Shown: positions 16,429 through 24,370 of the stretch, one piece after another
How positions within the stretch are numbered: position 1 is the first letter of the stretch
Layout: each line of letters starts with the position of its first letter
From: FEN-1219 sp963810755
GTDB lineage: Bacteria; Pseudomonadota; Gammaproteobacteria; Steroidobacterales; Rariloculaceae
Direction of reading: 5' to 3'
Assembly: GCA_963810755.1 (NCBI GenBank)
Contig: CAWEOP010000003.1
Location: 124,001-188,000 of the forward strand
Length of the DNA: 64,000 nucleotides
Notes under the pieces: generated by a model
Told to the model about the DNA's origin: nothing
The model's input: only the letters and a program-made list of their open reading frames with translations
Database searches by the model: none
Position numbers and translations under genes: made by a program

Positions 16429-19400
16429 ATGCGTCTCGTCGACGACCTGCTCCGACTCTCCGCGACCGACCTCGCGAATCACCTCGGCTGCCTGCACTTG
16501 AGCCAGCTGAATCGCGCCGCCGTGGAAGGCCGCGCGCACCGACCGAAATGGCATGACCCGATCGGAGACCTGCTGCGCGAGCGCGGCATCCAGCACGAGA
16601 AGGCGTATCTCGAGCATCTGCGCTCCGGCGGCGAGGTATCCATCGCAGAGATAGATCGGGACGACCCTGCCGGTCTCGAAACAACGGCCGCCGCGATGCG
16701 CGCGGGCGCCGATGTGATCTACCAGGCGCAGCTCGGCGGCGAGCGCTGGTACGGCATCGCGGACTTCCTGCGCAAGGTGGAGCAGCCCAGCGACGCGCTC
16801 GGTGAATGGTCGTACGAAGTCACGGACGCGAAGCTCGCGACCGAGACGCGCGCGGGCACGATCCTGCAGCTGTGCGTCTACTCGGAGCTGCTCGCGGGCA
16901 TCCAAGGCGTGTGGCCGGCCGAGGCGCACGTGGTCGCACCGCACCACCACTTCGATCCGGAGCCGTACCGGCTCGCGGACTTCACCGCGTACTACCGGCT
17001 CGTGAAGCGCCGGCTCGAAGCGGCGTTGGACGAGAATGCAACGACCTATCCCGAGCCCGTGCCGCAGTGCGAAGTGTGCGCGTGGTGGTCGCACTGCGAC
17101 CGGGTGCGGCGGGGCGACGATCATCTGTGCTTCGTCGCCGGCATCAGCCGTCTGCAGATCAAGGAGCTCAAGCGCATCGACGTCGCGACGCTCGAGCGGC
17201 TCGGGGATCTACAAGACGTGCCGAAGCCGACCCGCGGCTCGCGCGACGCGCTGGTGCGCACGCGCGACCAGGCCGCGATCCAATTGCGCGGGCGTCGTTT
17301 GGGCTCGCCGCAGCACGAGATCCTGGAGCCGCTCGGCCCGGAGCACGGGCTCGCGAGGCTGCCCGCGCCTTCGACGCACGACATCTTCCTCGACCTCGAG
17401 GGCGACCGGCTCGCGTCGAACGGCGGCCGCGAGTACCTGTTCGGCCTGCTGGTCGCGGACGACGCTGCGCGCCGCCCGGGCGCTCCACCTCCTCCGCTCG
17501 TCTATCTCGCGCCTTGGGCCACGACACCCGAGGAAGAAAAAAAAGCGTTCGAGCTCGTCGTCGACCTGATCCTCGCGACGTTCCACGCACATCCCGACAT
17601 GCACGTCTATCACTTCGGCGCGTACGAGCCGTCGACGTTCAAGCGCCTGTCCGGCCGCTATGCGACCCGCGAAACGGAGCTCGACACGATCCTGCGCGCC
17701 GAGCTGTTCGTCGACCTCTACACGATCGTGCGGCACGCGCTCAAAGCGAGCGTCGAGAGCTATTCGATCAAGGACCTCGAGCGTTTCTACGGTCTCGTGC
17801 GCAAGCAAGATCTGCGCGCGGCGACCGCGAGCCGTCACGCCGTCGAGTGGGCCATCGAGATGCGCGAGGATCTCGGCTTCGGCGAGCGCGCCGCCGCCGA
17901 CGCGCAGCTCGAGCTGTTCGACGCGAACGCGCCGCCGCTGAATCCGATGGTCGCGCATGTCACGGCAGTCGAGCTCTACAACCGCGAGGATTGCGTATCC
18001 GCCGAGAAGCTGCGCGACTGGCTCGAGCGGCTGCGCAGCGGGGCTGAGCGAGCCCGCGACATCGAGCTACCGCGCCCGCCGCTCAAGTCGGGCGAAGCGA
18101 ACGAGCGCATCGCTGCGACGGCCGAGGAAACGCAGCGCGTGATGCTGGAGCTCATTGCCGGAGTGCCCGTGGACGCGGCCGAGCGCAGCCCCGAGCAACA
18201 CGCGCGTTGGCTCATGGCGCACCTGCTCGAGTGGCATCGGCGCGAGGACAAAGCCGCATGGTGGGAGTACTACCGGCTGCGCGACTTGGCCGTAGAGGAT
18301 TACGAGGAGGAGCGCTCGGCGCTCGCGGGGCTCGCGTTCGTCGGCACCGTCGGCGGCACTGCGCGCGTGCCCGTGAATCGGTACTCGTTCCCGCCGCAGG
18401 ATCACGACATTCGCAGGAAGGACGAGGCTTGCCTGCCGCCCGACGGCGACGGGCTCGGGGAGGTCGTGGCGGTGGACGTGGGCGCACACACGATCGACAT
18501 CCAGCAGAAGGGCAATCGCGCGAACGAGCGGCCGGAGCGCATCTTCGTGAAACGCCAAGTGCCGTCCGGAACGAAGCCAGCGGTGTTGCTCGAGATCGGC
18601 CGCTGGATCGCCGCCAACGGCATCGACGCGCCCGGCGAGCACCGCGCAGCGCGCGACCTATTGCTGCGCCGTCCGCCGCGGTTCATCGCTGGATCGAGCG
18701 GGCTCGTGCAAGACGCGGCTGCCGCGCGCAGCTCGGACGGCGAGCCGCGCGACGGCCGCGAACAACGCGTGATCTCGTTCGCCGCCGCGCGTAGCGCGCG
18801 CGAGCAGCGGCTCGCGGCAACGGTCGGAGCGGCACGCAAAGATGTCGACCCCGAGGTCGTGCAGGCGCGCCGCCTCGGCTTCGAGCTCGACCGCAGCGTG
18901 CTGCCGATCCAAGGTCCGCCCGGAACGGGCAAGACGTTCACGGGCTCGCACATGATCCTCGAGCTCTTGAAGGCCGGGAAGAAAGTCGGCGTGACTGCCG
19001 TCGGGCACGAGACCATCCGCCATCTGCTCAAGGGCGTGTGCGAGCGCGCGGCCGAGCAGCAAATCGCAGAATTCAAATGCCTGCACAAAGGCGAACGCGG
19101 CGGGAGCGATCCCGACGAGCTGCATTCGGTCGACGACAACGAGCGAGCGGCGCGGTTCTTTCGCGGGCCGGAGTACTCGCTGCTCGGCGGCACGTCGTGG
19201 CTCTGGGCGCGGCCCGAGTTTCGCGATAGCGCGGACGTGCTGTTCATCGACGAGGCCGGGCAAATGTCGCTCGCGGACGTGCTCGCCGTGTCCGCGGGCG
19301 CCAAGAGCCTCGTGCTGCTCGGCGATCCGCAGCAGCTCGAGCAACCGCAGCAAGCGAATCACCCGCCGGGCACGCACGCGTCGGCGCTCGAGCACTTGCT

Positions 19401-20076
19401 CGCGGGCGCGAAGACCATCGCGCCGGATCGCGGGCTGTTCCTGCATCAGACGCGCCGGCTGCATCCCGACATTTGCCGTTTCACGGCCGAGGTGTTCTAC
19501 GAGAGCCGCCTCAGCTCGGTGCCGGAGCTCGCGAATCAGGCGGTGCTCGCGCCCCTGGGCACGTTCGCCGCGCAGCTCGGAGGCGCGGGGCTCGTGTACG
19601 TGCCGGTCGAGCACGACGGCAATCAAGCTCGTGCGGCGGAGGAAGTCGCCGCGGTCGAAGCGCTCGTCGCGGAGCTCGTGCGCGGCGGAGTGCGCTGGCG
19701 CAGCGCGAAAGGCGAAGAGGCTCCGCTCGAGCACCGCGATCTCATGGTCGTCGCGCCGTACAACGCGCAGGTCACGGCACTCACGGAGCGCCTGCCGGGC
19801 GTGCGGGTCGGCACCGTCGACAAGTTCCAAGGCCAGGAAGCTCCGGTGGTGATCGTGTCGCTCACCACGTCGACTCCCGACGATGCGCCGCGCGGCATGG
19901 ATTTTCTGTATAGCGCGAACCGGCTCAACGTCGCGACCTCGCGCGCGAAGGGCCTCTGCATTCTCGTCGGCAACCCGCGTCTGTTCGAGCCCGATTGCCG
20001 CACACCGGAGCAGATGCGCCTCGCGAACGCGTTTTGCCGCTATCGCGAGCTCGCGCGAGTGGTGGCGCCGCCGTGA
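16429..20076 (+). CDS. RecB-like nuclease / RNase H-like / SF1 helicase fusion (TM0106 type)
   Basis: A 1,215-residue enzyme with three catalytic regions. The first is a RecB-family nuclease with GIADFL and VTDAKLA supplying the Asp and DxK residues, and four cysteines at 21, 214, 217 and 223 (C...CxxCx5C), the spacing of the Fe-S cluster in AddB, Cas4 and Dna2. The second is an RNase H-like exonuclease domain with FLDLEGD near 322 and VYHFGAYEPS. The third is a superfamily-1 helicase: GPPGTGKT at 829-836, VLFIDEAGQ, LLGDPQQL, TVDKFQGQE and NVATSRAK. The plan resembles Dna2 and UPF1-like enzymes. Its role is probably DNA repair or replication, possibly defence. It is translationally coupled to the next small gene. 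Confidence 0.92.
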   Translation: MRLVDDLLRLSATDLANHLGCLHLSQLNRAAVEGRAHRPKWHDPIGDLLRERGIQHEKAYLEHLRSGGEVSIAEIDRDDPAGLETTAAAMRAGADVIYQAQLGGERWYGIADFLRKVEQPSDALGEWSYEVTDAKLATETRAGTILQLCVYSELLAGIQGVWPAEAHVVAPHHHFDPEPYRLADFTAYYRLVKRRLEAALDENATTYPEPVPQCEVCAWWSHCDRVRRGDDHLCFVAGISRLQIKELKRIDVATLERLGDLQDVPKPTRGSRDALVRTRDQAAIQLRGRRLGSPQHEILEPLGPEHGLARLPAPSTHDIFLDLEGDRLASNGGREYLFGLLVADDAARRPGAPPPPLVYLAPWATTPEEEKKAFELVVDLILATFHAHPDMHVYHFGAYEPSTFKRLSGRYATRETELDTILRAELFVDLYTIVRHALKASVESYSIKDLERFYGLVRKQDLRAATASRHAVEWAIEMREDLGFGERAAADAQLELFDANAPPLNPMVAHVTAVELYNREDCVSAEKLRDWLERLRSGAERARDIELPRPPLKSGEANERIAATAEETQRVMLELIAGVPVDAAERSPEQHARWLMAHLLEWHRREDKAAWWEYYRLRDLAVEDYEEERSALAGLAFVGTVGGTARVPVNRYSFPPQDHDIRRKDEACLPPDGDGLGEVVAVDVGAHTIDIQQKGNRANERPERIFVKRQVPSGTKPAVLLEIGRWIAANGIDAPGEHRAARDLLLRRPPRFIAGSSGLVQDAAAARSSDGEPRDGREQRVISFAAARSAREQRLAATVGAARKDVDPEVVQARRLGFELDRSVLPIQGPPGTGKTFTGSHMILELLKAGKKVGVTAVGHETIRHLLKGVCERAAEQQIAEFKCLHKGERGGSDPDELHSVDDNERAARFFRGPEYSLLGGTSWLWARPEFRDSADVLFIDEAGQMSLADVLAVSAGAKSLVLLGDPQQLEQPQQANHPPGTHASALEHLLAGAKTIAPDRGLFLHQTRRLHPDICRFTAEVFYESRLSSVPELANQAVLAPLGTFAAQLGGAGLVYVPVEHDGNQARAAEEVAAVEALVAELVRGGVRWRSAKGEEAPLEHRDLMVVAPYNAQVTALTERLPGVRVGTVDKFQGQEAPVVIVSLTTSTPDDAPRGMDFLYSANRLNVATSRAKGLCILVGNPRLFEPDCRTPEQMRLANAFCRYRELARVVAPP

Positions 20077-20456
20077 ATGCGAAACGCGAATGGAACCCGT
20101 GTCTCGATTGCGGCGCGTGCTGCGCGTACTTCCGCAATTCGTTCTACTGGAGCGAGGCGGACCCCGAGGCTGGCGGCATCACGCCGCCCGAGCTCACGCT
20201 GAAGCTCACGCCGTATCGCGCCGTGATGCGCGGCACCGAGCAAGTGCCGCCGCGCTGCGTCGCGCTCGAGGGCGAGATCGGCAAGAAGGTGAAGTGCGCG
20301 ATCCATCCGCTGCGGCCGTCGCCGTGCCGCGAGTTTCAAGCGTCGTGGATCGACGGCGTGCACAACGAGCGTTGCGATCGTGCGCGCGCCGCGCACGGCC
20401 TGCCGCCGCTCGAGCCGTTCGAGCACCTCGAGCCGCTGGGCGACCAAGCGCCGTAA
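20073..20456 (+). CDS. YkgJ-like cysteine-cluster protein
   Basis: A 127-residue soluble protein with the cysteine pattern of the YkgJ/zinc- or iron-chelating family: CLDCGACCAYF at the N-terminus, then PPRCVAL, KVKCAIHPLRPSPCREF and ERCDRAR. Such proteins are thought to bind a metal or an Fe-S centre; the reaction is not known. The GTG start at 20073 overlaps the stop of the nuclease-helicase (GTGA), so the two are co-translated. This start places the Cys motif close to the N-terminus, as in the family. Confidence 0.9.
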   Translation: MNAKREWNPCLDCGACCAYFRNSFYWSEADPEAGGITPPELTLKLTPYRAVMRGTEQVPPRCVALEGEIGKKVKCAIHPLRPSPCREFQASWIDGVHNERCDRARAAHGLPPLEPFEHLEPLGDQAP

Positions 20457-20510
20457 AAGCGTCGCCGATTTGCGACCGGTTACGTTCAATCCCCGGCGCA
20501 AACATGACCC

Positions 20511-20526
20511 TGTGACTGCAGTCACA
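20511..20526. promoter_or_regulatory. Perfect CRP/Vfr/Clp-type operator
   Basis: TGTGACTGCAGTCACA is a perfect 16-base palindrome and matches the CRP consensus TGTGA-N6-TCACA in both half-sites. It is centred about 64 bases upstream of the glycine-zipper gene start, a position suited to activation. It implies control by a CRP/FNR-family protein. Confidence 0.65.
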
Positions 20527-20582
20527 GACCCTCCTCGCACGCCGCGCGCACAGTGTCGGCCGAACCTCAGGAGGACTTTTCG

Positions 20583-21107
20583 ATGAGTAACAAATCGATG
20601 TTGATCGGCATGGTCGCTGGCGTCGGCATTGCAGCCGCGGGCGGCGTCGCCGCATACCAATTTCTTGGCAACCGGAACGAGCAAGGCACGGTCGCCGTCG
20701 TCGAGGAAGCAAGCCCCGCGCAGACGCAGCAAGGCTCGCCCGAGCTCGTCGTCGCGCGCGCCAATCCCACGCCGGCTCCTGCGCCGCGCGTTGCCCAAGC
20801 GACCCCGGCTCCGCGCCCGAAAGCGGCCCCTGCCGCTGCGCCGGCCGAGGAGTGCTGGGACGAGGAAGTCACCGTGCAGCTCGATCCGAAAGACGAGCAC
20901 GCGATCGCGGGCACCGCGGTTGGCGCGGTGGTCGGTGGGGCAATCGGCAAAGACGTCGGCGATCGCGACCTGACGACGGCGGCAGGCGCCGCCGCCGGTG
21001 CGTTCATCGGCCGCAAGATTCAGAAGCACATCCAGGAGAACAATGCGGAGCAGCGCACCGAGACGCACATCGAGCATCGTTGTGCGCCCGCGGGCACGCC
21101 GCACTGA
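20583..21107 (+). CDS. Glycine-zipper 2TM-domain protein
   Basis: A 174-residue protein. A single N-terminal hydrophobic segment (residues 5-25) is a membrane anchor or uncleaved signal. A Pro/Ala-rich linker follows, then the glycine-zipper region AIAGTAVGAVVGGAIGKDVGD and TTAAGAAAGAFIGRKIQ. This is the 17-kDa surface-antigen / YMGG-like outer-membrane pattern. The C-terminal region is charged, with a lone Cys. AGGAGG stands before the ATG. It is probably a stress-related envelope protein, with a CRP-type site upstream and a terminator downstream, so it forms a one-gene unit. Confidence 0.9.
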   Translation: MSNKSMLIGMVAGVGIAAAGGVAAYQFLGNRNEQGTVAVVEEASPAQTQQGSPELVVARANPTPAPAPRVAQATPAPRPKAAPAAAPAEECWDEEVTVQLDPKDEHAIAGTAVGAVVGGAIGKDVGDRDLTTAAGAAAGAFIGRKIQKHIQENNAEQRTETHIEHRCAPAGTPH

Positions 21108-21135
21108 TCGTCTCTTAGTCATACGATCCGCTAGA

Positions 21136-21174
21136 GGGCCGGGCTCCCGGGAGGGGCTCGGCCCTTCTCTTTTC
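21136..21174 (+). terminator. Rho-independent terminator
   Basis: A hairpin with a stem of about 12 base pairs (GGGCCGGGCTCC with GGGGCTCGGCCC, two G-U pairs, 5-base loop), followed by TTCTCTTTT. It stands 28 bases after the stop of the glycine-zipper gene. Confidence 0.75.
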
Positions 21175-21191
21175 GCCCCGCAGTCGCTTTG

Positions 21192-21235
21192 GCAAATGAG
21201 AACCATTTGCGACAAGCAGGGCTTTTCGCTACGCT
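21192..21235 (+). promoter_or_regulatory. Fur box overlapping a sigma70 promoter
   Basis: GCAAATGAGAACCATTTGC (21192-21210) is a 7-5-7 inverted repeat of exactly 19 bases that matches the classical Fur box at 13 of 19 positions. Its right end overlaps a possible -35 TTGCGA (21207-21212), followed after 17 bases by TACGCT (21230-21235). Iron-loaded Fur would block this promoter. Confidence 0.65.
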
Positions 21236-21270
21236 GACGGCCCTCGTGCTCGCTCTCGGTTCGGAAACGG

Positions 21271-22474
21271 ATGCTGCGTTCGACGATCTTTTGGATTCAC
21301 CTCGCCTGCGGTGTCGCCGCCGGGCTCGTCGTGCTGATGATGTCCGTGACCGGAGTGCTCCTCACCTATGAGCGGCAAGTGCTCGCCTGGGCGGATCGCG
21401 GCCACTACGCCGATCCTTCGGCGGGCGCGCAGCGGCAGACGATCGCGGCGCTGCTTGCGGCAGTCCGGGCTCACGAGCCGGATTTCGCGACTACGACGAT
21501 CACCGTTCGGAACGATCCGCGTGCGCCCGTCGCCTTCGCGGCCGGCCGCGACGGTACTCTGCTCGCAAACCCGTATACCGGCGCAGTCGCGGAGCAAGGC
21601 GGCGAAGGCCTGCGCTCGTTCTTCGACGCCGTTACCGGTTGGCATCGTTGGTTCAACGCGAACGGGGAGAGTCGCGCGGCCGCGCGCGCGATTACGGGCG
21701 CGAGCAACCTCGCGTTCCTATTCCTCGTGTTGAGCGGCATCTACCTCTGGCTGCCGCGAGTCTGGAAATGGGCCGCGTTCAAGACGCGTATTCTCTTCAA
21801 CCCCAAGGCGGGCTCGAGCAAGGCGCGCGACTTCAACTGGCACCACGTCTTCGGAATCTGGTCCGCGCTTCCACTCGCCGTGATCGTCGCGACAGCCGTC
21901 GTCTTTTCGTACCCGTGGGCGAACAACCTCGTGTATCGCAGCGTCGGCGAGGAGCCGCCCGTTCGCGGCGCGCCGCGTGGCGGAGCGGGTGGTCCCGCCG
22001 CCCGCGCGCGAAGGCGCCGGTGCGAATCGCAATGGCGGCACGGATTGGGGGAGCTCCGGCGAGGACTTGTCCTACGACGAGTTGTTCGCTCGAGCCGCGA
22101 CGCAGGCAGGCGAATGGCGCACGCTGACGCTGAATCTGCCGGCCGATACGAACGCCGCGACCGTGCGCTTCGGCGTGGATCAAGGCAACGGCGGGCAACC
22201 GCAGCTGCGGCACAATCTCACGCTCGACGCGGCGACGGGCGCCGTGCAGTCCTGGCAACCGTTCTCGAGTCAATCGACCGGGCAGAAAGCCCGATCGTGG
22301 ATCCGCTTCCTACACACCGGCGAAGCGTTCGGCATCGTCGGCCAAACGATTGCCGGTATCGTTTCGCTCACCAGCGTGTTGATGGTGTGGACGGGACTCG
22401 CGCTCGCCTACCGCCGTTTGTTGGCGCCGCTCTTCGCGCGCCGCTCCGCTACGCGGAACGTCTCAGCTGTCTGA
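21271..22474 (+). pseudogene. PepSY-domain membrane protein (PiuB-like), frameshifted
   Basis: The first frame encodes RSTIFWIHLACGVAAGLVVL (TM1), TGVLLTYERQ, a periplasmic PepSY-like stretch, GWHRWFNANGE, a second TM (LAFLFLVLSGIYLWLP) and WHHVFGIWSALPLAVIV (TM3). Near position 22000 the frame shifts. The second frame goes on with DLSYDELFARAATQ, SWIRFLHTGEAFGIVGQTIAG and a last TM, ending at 22474. Both halves are well preserved, so a single-base error is likely. The PepSY_TM family (PiuB) is linked to siderophore-iron uptake, probably as ferric-siderophore reductase, and a Fur box upstream agrees. Confidence 0.82.
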
Positions 22475-22908
22475 CGGTGTCGCCGTAGTAGTCGAGCATC
22501 GCTTGCGTGACCGCCAGCGGAACCTGGTTCCGGCAGGTTCTTGTGGTTGGTCACGAGCTGCTTCTTGCGGCGGTCGGTCGGGTGGCTCTTGTAGCTGATG
22601 ACGCCGATGTTGCCGCCCTCTTCCGTCAGCGACCACACGACGCGTGACGCCGTCGAGAACGGCATCTTGAGCTTCTTCACCAGCGACGCGAGCGTGTGCG
22701 GCTCGCCGTCACGTTCGGCCTTGCGCACTTCGAGCGCGATCAAGTATTGCGGCAGAGTGATGTGCGGAAAGCACTCGTAGACGCACTCGAGCGCGGCGAG
22801 GATCGCCATCTTGACGCCTTCGTCGTCGAACAACTGAGGGTTGTCGTTGGCTGGCCTGGACGCGGAGCGTGCAGTCGATTTCTTGGTGGCGCGTGGAGTC
22901 TTTTTCAT
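22449..22908 (-). CDS. Winged-helix DNA-binding protein, C-terminal frameshift
   Basis: Starts MKKTPRATKKSTARSASR, a basic disordered tail, then a helical domain with CFPHITLPQYLIALEVRKAE and a winged helix: TLASLVKKLKMPFSTASRVVWSL, then GVISYKSHPTDRRKKQLV as the wing. Near 22530 the frame changes: one frame runs on to 22408, but the other gives NQVPLAVTQAMLDYYGDTV and a stop at 22449, which reads much more like a natural end. It is a MarR-like regulator by pattern. It has its own promoter (22955-22982) and stands next to the ParA/CHAD genes. Confidence 0.75.
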
Positions 22909-23239
22909 TTCCCTGTGTTCTTTAGTGATTCGAAAGTTGAAAATCTGGACGCGTATGCTAGTGGACTGAAACGCTCTGTCAATCAGGCCACGGCTCAAAC
23001 ATTCCCGCGGGCGCAATCTGTGCGGCGTTCATCCATCGACCACACTTCCTTTGTTCGCGAGTCCGGTGAGTATTGCAGGGTTCCCCCGATTCGCGAGCAG
23101 AGAAAATCCCGCAACGAATTGATTATGTTGAAGCTCTCCGCAAGGCGCGCCTCTTGCGCTAGCACCCATCGAACGATTGCGTGACTACGTTAACGTCCAG
23201 CACGGTCTCATCGGCGTACGCTCAAAACCATCCCGGATC
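22909..23239. other. Relatively AT-rich intergenic region
   Basis: About 330 bases between the HTH gene (leftward) and a small acidic-protein gene (rightward). It is visibly poorer in G+C than the rest of the window, especially 22900-23000. It holds the HTH promoter. I see no gene or stable RNA. Confidence 0.6.
22955..22982 (-). promoter_or_regulatory. Sigma70-type promoter of the HTH gene
   Basis: On the minus strand: TTGACA (22982-22977), a 16-base spacer and TAGCAT (22960-22955). It is about 50 bases upstream of the ATG at 22908. Confidence 0.6.
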
Positions 23240-23413
23240 ATGGAACGCGTGATGATGAAAGCACCCGGCCCGCAGTCGCCGTTACGCAAGCTCGAGATCG
23301 ACATGGATCTCACTCAAGAGATCGATGCGCCGCTCGAAGATTTTGGGCGTCCGGACGAACCCACCCTCTCGAAGCTCGACTTCGAAGAGCTCGAGATCAA
23401 GCTCGACTTTTGA
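23240..23413 (+). CDS. Small acidic protein of unknown function
   Basis: A 57-residue protein, MERVMMKAPGPQSPLR followed by an acidic half with a repeated LEI-x-(M/L)-D motif: KLEIDMDL near the middle and ELEIKLDF at the very C-terminus. Codon choice agrees with real genes here (Leu CTC, Asp GAC, Glu GAG). It is unrecognised. The acidic tail could be a docking peptide. It faces the ParA-like gene tail to tail. The start is uncertain; an in-frame ATG at 23177 would add 21 residues. Confidence 0.5.
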   Translation: MERVMMKAPGPQSPLRKLEIDMDLTQEIDAPLEDFGRPDEPTLSKLDFEELEIKLDF

Positions 23414-23461
23414 TCGCCGCTCGGCGGTCAGATCGCTCGTAAATCCTCAGGCGGCGGCGCT

Positions 23462-24229
23462 TCACGCTCTCGCCGAATCGTCGCCCCTTGCAGCCGGCCG
23501 TCGATCTCGCGCCATAGCGAGCGATAGAGTTTGCGCCGCCGTGCTCGCAGGGGCGTACGACTCGATGGGCGCGCGCCGCAACGTCATCCTCTCGAAGTCG
23601 CTGCCGTACGGAACTTCCGTCGCGAGAATCATCGGGAACTGGCCGCGCAAAGATTCCATCGTCTCGCGATGCAGAGACTTGCGCCGATCGACCATCGAGA
23701 AGAATGGCAACACTCTCAACTCGGTCCAGCTCTTGCGCTCGACGAACTCGAACAGCTGCTCGAGCGTGCGCACGGACAACGGCGACGGCAACAGCGGCAC
23801 GACGAGCCCGTCGGCGGCGTACATGACGTTCTCGGATACTAGCGACATGCCGGGAGCGCAGTCCAATACGAGACATGCATAGCGCTCTTGCAGCGGCCGC
23901 ATGAGCTTGAGCAGCCGCTTCGCGGGACTCTTGCGTTGGTGCAAATGCACGTCCATGCGGCGGTACGAAAAGTCCGCGGGCAAGAGGTCGAGATTCGGGT
24001 GATCCGTGGTGACAACGAGCGAATCGAGAGCAGACTCGCCGCGGATCAGATCCTTCGATCCGCCTTCCACGTGCGGCTCGCGGCGCAACAAGTAGGTCGC
24101 GGCGGCCTGACTGTCGAGATCCCAGAGCAGCGTGGGCCACCCCTCCGCCGCGGACCGATACGCCAAGTTGACGGCTGTGGTCGTCTTGCCGACGCCGCCC
24201 TTGATGTTATAGACCGCAATGATTTCCAT
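23462..24229 (-). CDS. ParA/MinD-family ATPase (orphan)
   Basis: A 255-residue protein with a deviant Walker A box KGGVGKTTTAVNLA, preceded by MEIIAVYNI, then LLWDLDSQAAAT (A' motif) and CLVLDCAPGMSL (Walker B). These define the ParA/MinD group of dimerising ATPases that move cargo over the nucleoid or membrane. No ParB gene or parS-like repeat is near, so chromosome or plasmid partition is unlikely. It is divergent from a CHAD-domain gene, which suggests that it positions a polyphosphate-binding partner. That is inference. The C-terminal 30 residues are basic and disordered. Confidence 0.92.
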   Translation of the reverse strand: MEIIAVYNIKGGVGKTTTAVNLAYRSAAEGWPTLLWDLDSQAAATYLLRREPHVEGGSKDLIRGESALDSLVVTTDHPNLDLLPADFSYRRMDVHLHQRKSPAKRLLKLMRPLQERYACLVLDCAPGMSLVSENVMYAADGLVVPLLPSPLSVRTLEQLFEFVERKSWTELRVLPFFSMVDRRKSLHRETMESLRGQFPMILATEVPYGSDFERMTLRRAPIESYAPASTAAQTLSLAMARDRRPAARGDDSARA

Positions 24230-24305
24230 AACATACGGACGTAAATTGCCGACGCGGGTGAGTACGTGCGCCTAACTCGCAACAAATCAGTAACGGAAGT
24301 CGCGG

Positions 24306-24334
24306 TTGACACTCTGGGGGCGTCTCACTAATGT
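24306..24334 (+). promoter_or_regulatory. Sigma70-type promoter of the CHAD gene
   Basis: A perfect -35 TTGACA (24306-24311), a 17-base spacer and TAATGT (24329-24334). The predicted transcript would begin near 24341, very close to a GTG at 24344, so translation is either leaderless or starts at the ATG at 24371. Confidence 0.6.
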
Positions 24335-24370
24335 CACATTCGCGTGGCACGCGCAAGCCCGCGAAATCCC

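Noticed and set aside
23462..24229. Plasmid or chromosome partition locus
   Set aside because: There is no ParB gene and no cluster of parS-like palindromes; the neighbour is a CHAD protein.
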